A stretch of DNA of 64,000 bases, taken from positions 280,414,413 to 280,478,412 of the forward strand of contig CM038215.1 in the NCBI GenBank assembly GCA_021442155.1, given 5' to 3'. Below the pieces are notes generated by a model. It ran no database searches and was not told where the DNA came from. It saw nothing but the letters and a program-made list of their open reading frames with translations. This document shows positions 58,130 through 64,000 of the stretch, in pieces. The position numbers were made by a program, and so were the translations under genes. Position 1 is the first letter of the stretch; each line of letters opens with the position of its first letter. The stretch is from Cymbidium sinense. Its lineage: Eukaryota; Streptophyta; Magnoliopsida; Asparagales; Orchidaceae.

Positions 58130-61100
58130 CCATTTCATCAAAATCTTCTCTTCTTTTGAAGCATTATTTGTTTATCTTGTGAATTCACATTGACGTGTTT
58201 AGGATAGGTGTAAGAGTCACCTGGCATCATATCCCTCTTTCACAACTCAAACACAATCTCCTCGCGCTATTAGAATAGGTGTGAGAGAACCCAATAGACA
58301 TCCTATTTTAATTAGCATAACTAAGTTAGGTGTAAGAGAACCTAATGACATCCTTTCTTAGTGGGAATTCTCGGTTGCCATTCGTGAGACCATTTCATCC
58401 AATTCCACAAGTGTGTTTAGGGTAGGTGTGAGATAACCCAAGCAACGTCCTATTCCCTTTAACACAAGCACAAAAATAAACACATATCTTTTATCAAGGG
58501 CTATTTTGATGTGAGAGCAAGCTCCTTGTGGCATCACTCACTAGTGGTTCTAGGTCGAGTTTACATGCTACCTTGCCAGTATGTCACCTCAGTGGTCATT
58601 AGTTAGAAGATGTGAATCCTCACGCTTTCTTCTTAACTTGATCATTGCAAACCAACAAGCGCCTTGTTAGTTTGGTAGACTTCACTTCTACCGGCCAGCT
58701 TCATGTTTAATTTTGTTTAAGAAGATGTGAGTCCCGAGCTTTCTTCTTGAACTAACCACCATGTGCTTTCGGTCAGTATATTTGAGGTTTAGGATAAGTC
58801 CCAAGGCTCCTTTCCTCTTGACTATATTTGAGTTGATGTAAGTCCCGGTGGCATTCACTTTTCATTAGGTTGGATAACATCACCGGTGAAGAAGACTATC
58901 TTTGTAATCAGTTCTGCTTTAGGAGGATGTAATTCCCTGAGCTTTCTTCCTAGGGTGATTATTGCAAACCGATGGGCACCTTAGGTTGGTTGATGTTCAC
59001 TATGCTGACAGTGACTCACCTGGTGGATACACCACTCTTGGTTAATGTGAGTCCCCGCACTTTCTCGTTGAGTTGGCCATCGAATACCTATTTGATATAT
59101 GACTAATCATGTCATCTTCTTTAGAGTTTTGGATTAAGCCCTTAGCGGCCCCTCTCTCTACAGGCATTCTATTTGGATCACATCCTTTGCGGCCTCATTT
59201 ACTATCCGGGTTACTCTTAGATTGGACTGTCACCCTTTCCTAGTAGCCACCCCTGTGGTTGGAGAATTTGTTCTGGATATGCGATTCTCCCGATTGATAA
59301 ATCAAGATTAGTCTAGAGTAATATAAGCTCCTACTTAATTTGATCCCTCGCAAACCAACAAGGTCCACGATAAAACAAAAAAAACAAATAAAAAAATTAA
59401 TTCACTTGTGGATTAGGAATTCAAGCCCCCAAAGGGCCCCTTTTCCCAAGTAGACATCTGATCTTTAGGGAAGTGTCAACAACTCCTATAAATTGCTTAC
59501 GAGTTGAGATAAGTCCCCGTCACTCACTCCATAGTCACCTTAGGTCGGTTCAATCTATTTTTTGCCATAAGCAGTTACCCATCAGTCATTCCACTTTGAA
59601 AGATGTAAGGCATTCTTTCTAGCATTTTATCATAAACCGACCAGGTTGGGATTTGTTGCCAAACCGATCACCCTAGTGGTCTTTATAGTGAAAAATGTGA
59701 GTCCCCAAGCTTTCTTCCCTTGAATTGATCATTACAAACCGAAAGACACTCTTTGGTGGATAGTTCTCCCATCGGCTATTCCCCGGTTGTAAATCGAGAT
59801 AGGTCTAGGCTAATATAAGCTCCTTCTCAGTGTGATCTATTGCAAACCAACAAAATATATCAAAATGAATTAAGAAATGAGATTAATCTTGACTATCCTT
59901 GAGCTGATCTAAGTCCCCCAACGACATTCACTTAATAATTAGCCCTAAGTTAGGTTTGATTTGTTACCTCGCCAACCGATCACCCCAGTGGTTCCTTATT
60001 TTGAAAGATGAGAGTCCCTGCGCTTTCTTCCAAACTTGACCATTGGAAACCAAAAGCACCCCTTTGGTTGGATAGCTCTATCTTGTGGTTGGTAGACTAC
60101 TCCCTTTGGATTGGTAAAATCTAGCTCCCACTCCTATCTCGGTCTGCTTCATTGCATAATGGGATCCATCAAAAATAACTTTTAAAAATGAAATTAATCT
60201 AGAATACCTGAGTAGAGATAAGTCCCCGGGTCAACACTCACTCCATAGTCATCCTTAGGTCGAGATCAATTTATTTTTGCCACAAGCATGTTACCCCGAC
60301 AGTCATTCACTTTGGAAGATGTTAAACTATGATGATTCTTTTAGCATAGTGTCTAAGCTAGGTTGGGTTCGATTTGTTGCCCAAAGCAATCGATCACCCC
60401 AGTGGTCTTTTGTAGTGGAAGATGTGAGTCCGTGATCTTTCTTCCCTTGAATTGATCATTACAAACTGAAAGGCACTCCTTTGGTTGGATAGTTCTCCCA
60501 TCGGCCAAGAAGCTATTCCCTTTAGTCAGTAAATCTGAGATAGGTCTAGGCTAATGTAAGCTCCTTCTCAATGTGATCCATTGCAAACCAATGTAATCCA
60601 TCAAAATAAATTAAAAAATGATATTAATCTTGATTATCATTGAGCTGATCTAACTCCCTTAGTGGCATTCACTCAATAGTCAGCCTTAGGTCAGGTTTAA
60701 TTTATTATCTCACCAATCGATCACCCAGTGGTATCTTATTTTGGAATATGTGATTCCTCACGCTTTCTTTCAAACTTGACCATTGCAAATCAAAAATCAC
60801 CCCTTTGGTTGGATAGCCCTACCTCGTGGTTGGTAGACTACTCCCTTTGGATTGGTAAATCTGTGTTGGCTCTATGCCTCCATGGCATCTACTCAGTGCA
60901 GTCCATCGTAAACCAATAGGATCCATAAAAAATAACTTAAAAAATGAAATTAATCTGGACTATCTTTGAGTTGATTTAAGTCCCCCAACGACATTCACTC
61001 AATAGTCAGCCGTAGGTTGGGTTCAATTCGTTGCCTTGCCAATGGATCACCCCATCAAGTGGTTCCTTATTTTGGAAGATATGAGTCCCCACACTTTCTT

Positions 61101-61260
61101 CCTAACTTGATCGTTGCAAATCAAAATGCATCCCTTTGGTTGGTTAGTCATACTATGTGTTTGGTAGACTACCCCTTTGAATTGGGAAATCTGAGTTAGA
61201 TCTGGGCCTCCATGGCTCCTACTCAGTGCAATCCATCACAAACCAAGTTCATCTCCAAAT
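58130..61260 (+). repeat. 3' untranslated tandem-repeat zone, higher-order dimer
   Basis: Repeated words: gtgagtccc..gctttcttcc, ttgatcattgcaaacc, cctttggttgg, aagctcctactca. Two alternating unit types of roughly 310 and 420 bases make a dimer of about 735 bases: the aggctaat.taagctcc word recurs at 59815 and 60550, and the cccttgaattgatcatta form at 59708 and 60440. The first kilobase is more diverged. No coding. Such arrays between integrase and the 3' LTR are a known Tat feature and can seed satellites. Confidence 0.75.
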
Positions 61261-61382
61261 CCAAGAATCAAACAAATCCACTCAATCTCCCTTGTCAAAA
61301 AATAAATAACTAAACAATCAAAAAAATCATTCTCTCCCTTAAATCTCTCTTCTTCATGGGATTTTCTTCTTTTACATCATTT

Positions 61383-61429
61383 CACATTGGTGTTTGTGTG
61401 TTGTTGATCATTTCATCAACACCAATGTG
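61383..61429 (+). repeat. 12-bp stem hairpin just before the 3' LTR
   Basis: Arms 61383-61394 (CACATTGGTGTT) and 61418-61429 (AACACCAATGTG) are perfect. An inner GTTGAT/ATCAAC can also pair. It lies about 30 bases before LTR C, close to where the polypurine tract should be; no good purine run is seen. Confidence 0.75.
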
Positions 61430-61459
61430 TGATGTACCTTACACACACCTATTTGGCAT

Positions 61460-64000
61460 TGACCTCATTTTTAGAATGAGCTATCAACCCTCTATCTTCA
61501 TAAGACTTCTTATAACACTTATCAGTGATTAGGTGGACACTCAACCTAGCCCTAGAACTTAGAAGAGTTAGCCATAAGAATAGGTCATGCCTTAGGGGTG
61601 TTAGGAAAATTTTCCTACCCTATAGCTTGAACCAAATTTCTCAATTCCTCACTTCAAGTCAAACTCAAATCAATTCCAACTTGATTGATTTTCTCCATAA
61701 TATTCCCTAAGTCCTTTGATTCCCTATCATGGACTTAGCTCAGATCAAATCCAAATCAATTCAAATTCAATAAATTTTATCACAACCCATTTATATTCTC
61801 ATTTATATTCACATATATAAATAAAATATAAATTCAAATCAATCAAACTAAATTCAAAATTCAAATCCAAATAAAAAATCTTTCCTAAGTCACTTTGATT
61901 CTATCTTATGGACTTAGCTTAAATAAAATCTAAATCAATTCAAATTCAAGGAATTTCCTCATAACCCATTTATATTCTCATTTATATTCACAATTATAAA
62001 TGAAATATAAATTCAAATACCCAAAAATCAATTGAAAACTCAAATCCAAATTCAACCAAAACTCAACCTAAACCTTTCAAGTCAAAATCTTGAACTTAGC
62101 CAAATCAAACCCAAATCAATTCAAATTCAAGAAATTACCTCATAACCATTTATATTCTCATTTATATTCACAAATATAAATGAAATATAAATTCAAATAC
62201 TCAAAAATCAATTGAAAACTCTAACTCAATTTCAATCAAAATTCAACCTAAGCCTTTCAAGTCAAATTCTTGAACTTAGCCAAATCAATTTCAAATCAAG
62301 CCAAACCCTTGATTTTTCTTCATGATTCAATCAATCCTTAAATCATGAATCTAAATATAAATACAAACTTCAATCATCAAATAAAAACTCAATTCAAAAA
62401 TTAAACCCAAGTCAAAGTCATGTTCACCCTTTGAACTTGAAATTATTAAATGAATCAAAACCCATTTGACTTCAAACCACTTGCAAATAGATTTATATTT
62501 CAATCATAAGTCCATATATGAGTTCAATAAAACTTGATTCAAGCCCTGATCAAGTCAATTGACTTACATAGGCTCACTTGACCCAAAGTGACCTAAAGTA
62601 CCCCTTTTTGAGTTAAATTCTAATCCTACCCAAATTGGATTGAACTAAACCCACCTAAGCCTCACATTGTGAGCAACAGTCATCATGAGATGATCAATCA
62701 CTCAAATTTGGTCAAACCAAGTCAAATTTAAGAGTTGACCAAGTCAACACTTAGCCAAAATGAAATCTAAACTAGCCAAAATCCACCATAGGCCAAATTG
62801 ATTGAAACCATTGATCAAAACTCATTCATGATCAATGTTTGAACTTGACCAAGTCATCATTTGAGCCTAACCTAATTGGCCACTTGACCAAGTTGGCCCA
62901 AACCTAAAAAGTCAAAATGTGTCAAAACTTGATCTAAGCCAAATTGATTGAAACCAATGGGTCAAGTTCATTCCAAATCACTTGTTGAACTTGACCAAGG
63001 CCTCAATTGGCCAACTAGACCCAATCTATCCCAATTGACCTTGAACCCAACTTGACCTAAAAGGTTAAATTGAGCCAAAATAATATTAAACTAAAATTGA
63101 TTGGAAATAAAGACACCAATCCATTTGAGATGATCAACCAAACATAAGCCAACCCATGTTCTAATCCAAATGGGTTGAATTTGTCAACTTGTAACATTTC
63201 ACCTAAATGAAATCAAGTGAACCAAATCCAAATATAAATCAAATTGAACCAAACTAATAATACTAAAACATTTCAAATGGTCATATAAACTTGACCCAAC
63301 CCTTGGTTTGACCCAATTTGACCAATTGGTCAACTTGACCCAAGTTGACCCATTTTGACCTAAATGGGTCAACTTGAGCCAAATCATATCAAACCAACTC
63401 TAAATTCATTAAAACTTGGCCCAACCCATTTTTCAATCATATCAAACATATTCAAATTGAAATCCAAGCCAAATGACCATTTTACCCCTAGGCCATAGGG
63501 TAACCTAATATCAAAATCATTTAGAATTTGGTCAATTTCTTTTCATGGACACTTGACATCCTCTTAATGGACCAAATGGTCACTAATGAGGATGGTGCAC
63601 ATGACCCATTGGGTTTGGGTCAGCAAACCCAACCCAAGGTCAAAATTGACCACCTCACTTGACATGAGCACATAAGAATCCTTCCTCCACTCATTTCAAG
63701 TACGTGGGAGCTTCACTACTCCACTCCACACCCAAAACTGAATGCCATGACACTCTAAATGACCTAACAAACCCATTAAATAGGGTGAATTGGATCAAAA
63801 TGGCAAAAGAGCTTACAACCATTTGATTCACCTAGGGGGAGATATATTCCCCCTAATTCCACTTGAATTCAACACTCACACACTCGATTGAGCTTAGGGA
63901 ACTTAGAGCAAGCATTTGCAAGTCTCCCCAAGGTTCCTAGAGCCATCTCCAATTCTACATTTTTGGTTACTCTAAAATTGAAAATAGGGGAACTCCCTCA
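61460..64000 (+). repeat. LTR C, 3' LTR of the giant element, cut by window end
   Basis: Starts TGACCTCATTTTTAG and follows LTR B base by base in order, with small indels, to the window edge (matching about 42440 in B). Confidence 0.8.
62560..63380. promoter_or_regulatory. TTGACC/GGTCAA cluster in LTR C with linked palindromes
   Basis: Contains a perfect 16-bp palindrome at 63318-63333 (TTGACCAATTGGTCAA), then 63329-63337/63341-63349 and 63347-63355/63362-63370. Neighbouring hairpins share arms, so alternative foldings are possible. Confidence 0.6.

Larger units (their letters stand above)
39931..64000 (+). mobile_element. giant Ogre-like Tat LTR-retrotransposon (3' end beyond the window)
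   Basis: 5' LTR 39931-45200, internal region 45201-61459, 3' LTR from 61460. With a 3' LTR as long as the 5' one, the full element would be near 27 kb. Order on the plus strand: non-coding leader, hairpin array, N-terminal ORF region, gag, protease, linker, RT, RNase H, second RNase H, integrase, tandem-repeat zone, 3' LTR. Very long LTRs, a long leader and dual RNase H are the marks of Ogre/Tat. Coding regions have many stops. LTRs B and C are close to each other and identical in order, so they are probably the two ends of one insertion. Confidence 0.8.

Overview
This is AT-rich nuclear DNA of a flowering plant. It is built almost entirely of nested, mostly decayed transposable elements. The evidence is plant-specific: Tat-lineage Ty3/Gypsy pol with two RNase H domains, a plant-type hAT transposase with MYM-like architecture, a MuDR-type MULE transposase with SWIM and CCHC fingers, a GRF zinc-finger ORF and a broken dirigent gene. 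I cannot name the family or species. No rRNA, tRNA, CRISPR array or clearly functional host gene is visible.

Layout. (1) 1-4.2 kb: part of an LTR-retrotransposon family whose non-coding DNA is a chain of near-perfect hairpins; 2.4-4.2 kb is a diverged copy of 45.8-47.3 kb. (2) 4.15-10.09 kb: an antisense gag start, an LTR-like piece, a Gypsy integrase remnant and the last codons of a dirigent gene. (3) 10.09 to about 24.5 kb: an hAT element on the minus strand, split by a 10.2 kb Tat (Retand-like) LTR-retrotransposon at 10583-20755. That inner element has 0.78 kb LTRs, gag, zinc knuckle, RT, RNase H, archaeal-type RNase H and integrase on the minus strand, a spliced antisense ORF on the plus strand and GC-rich tandem repeats. 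(4) 25.2-29.8 kb: a dirigent pseudogene whose 3' end and downstream DNA repeat pieces seen at 6.7-6.9 and 9.4-9.75 kb, suggesting an old tandem duplication later pulled apart by transposons. (5) 29.9-34.56 kb: an intact GRF zinc-finger ORF, a LINE-like tail and a MULE transposase pseudogene. (6) 34.56-64.0 kb: a solo 5.4 kb LTR inserted in the MULE, abutting a giant Ogre-like Tat element (5' LTR 39931-45200, internal region 45201-61459, 3' LTR from 61460 and cut by the window end; about 27 kb expected in full).

The most interesting structure is in the giant element. Upstream of gag (47.95-49.42 kb) it carries a tandem array of hairpins with a nearly constant 10-nt loop, while the two stem arms change together from unit to unit, which is compensatory covariation. 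A similar hairpin chain fills 0.23-2.06 kb. The three LTRs also have dense TTGACC/GGTCAA motifs, many arranged as palindromes, which match the WRKY W-box core. The region after integrase is a higher-order tandem repeat ending in a hairpin 30 bases before the 3' LTR.

All transposon genes are broken by stops and frameshifts. Many stops sit where CAG, CAA or CGA would be expected, consistent with long methylation and cytosine deamination. The one intact ORF with a recognisable domain is the GRF zinc finger.
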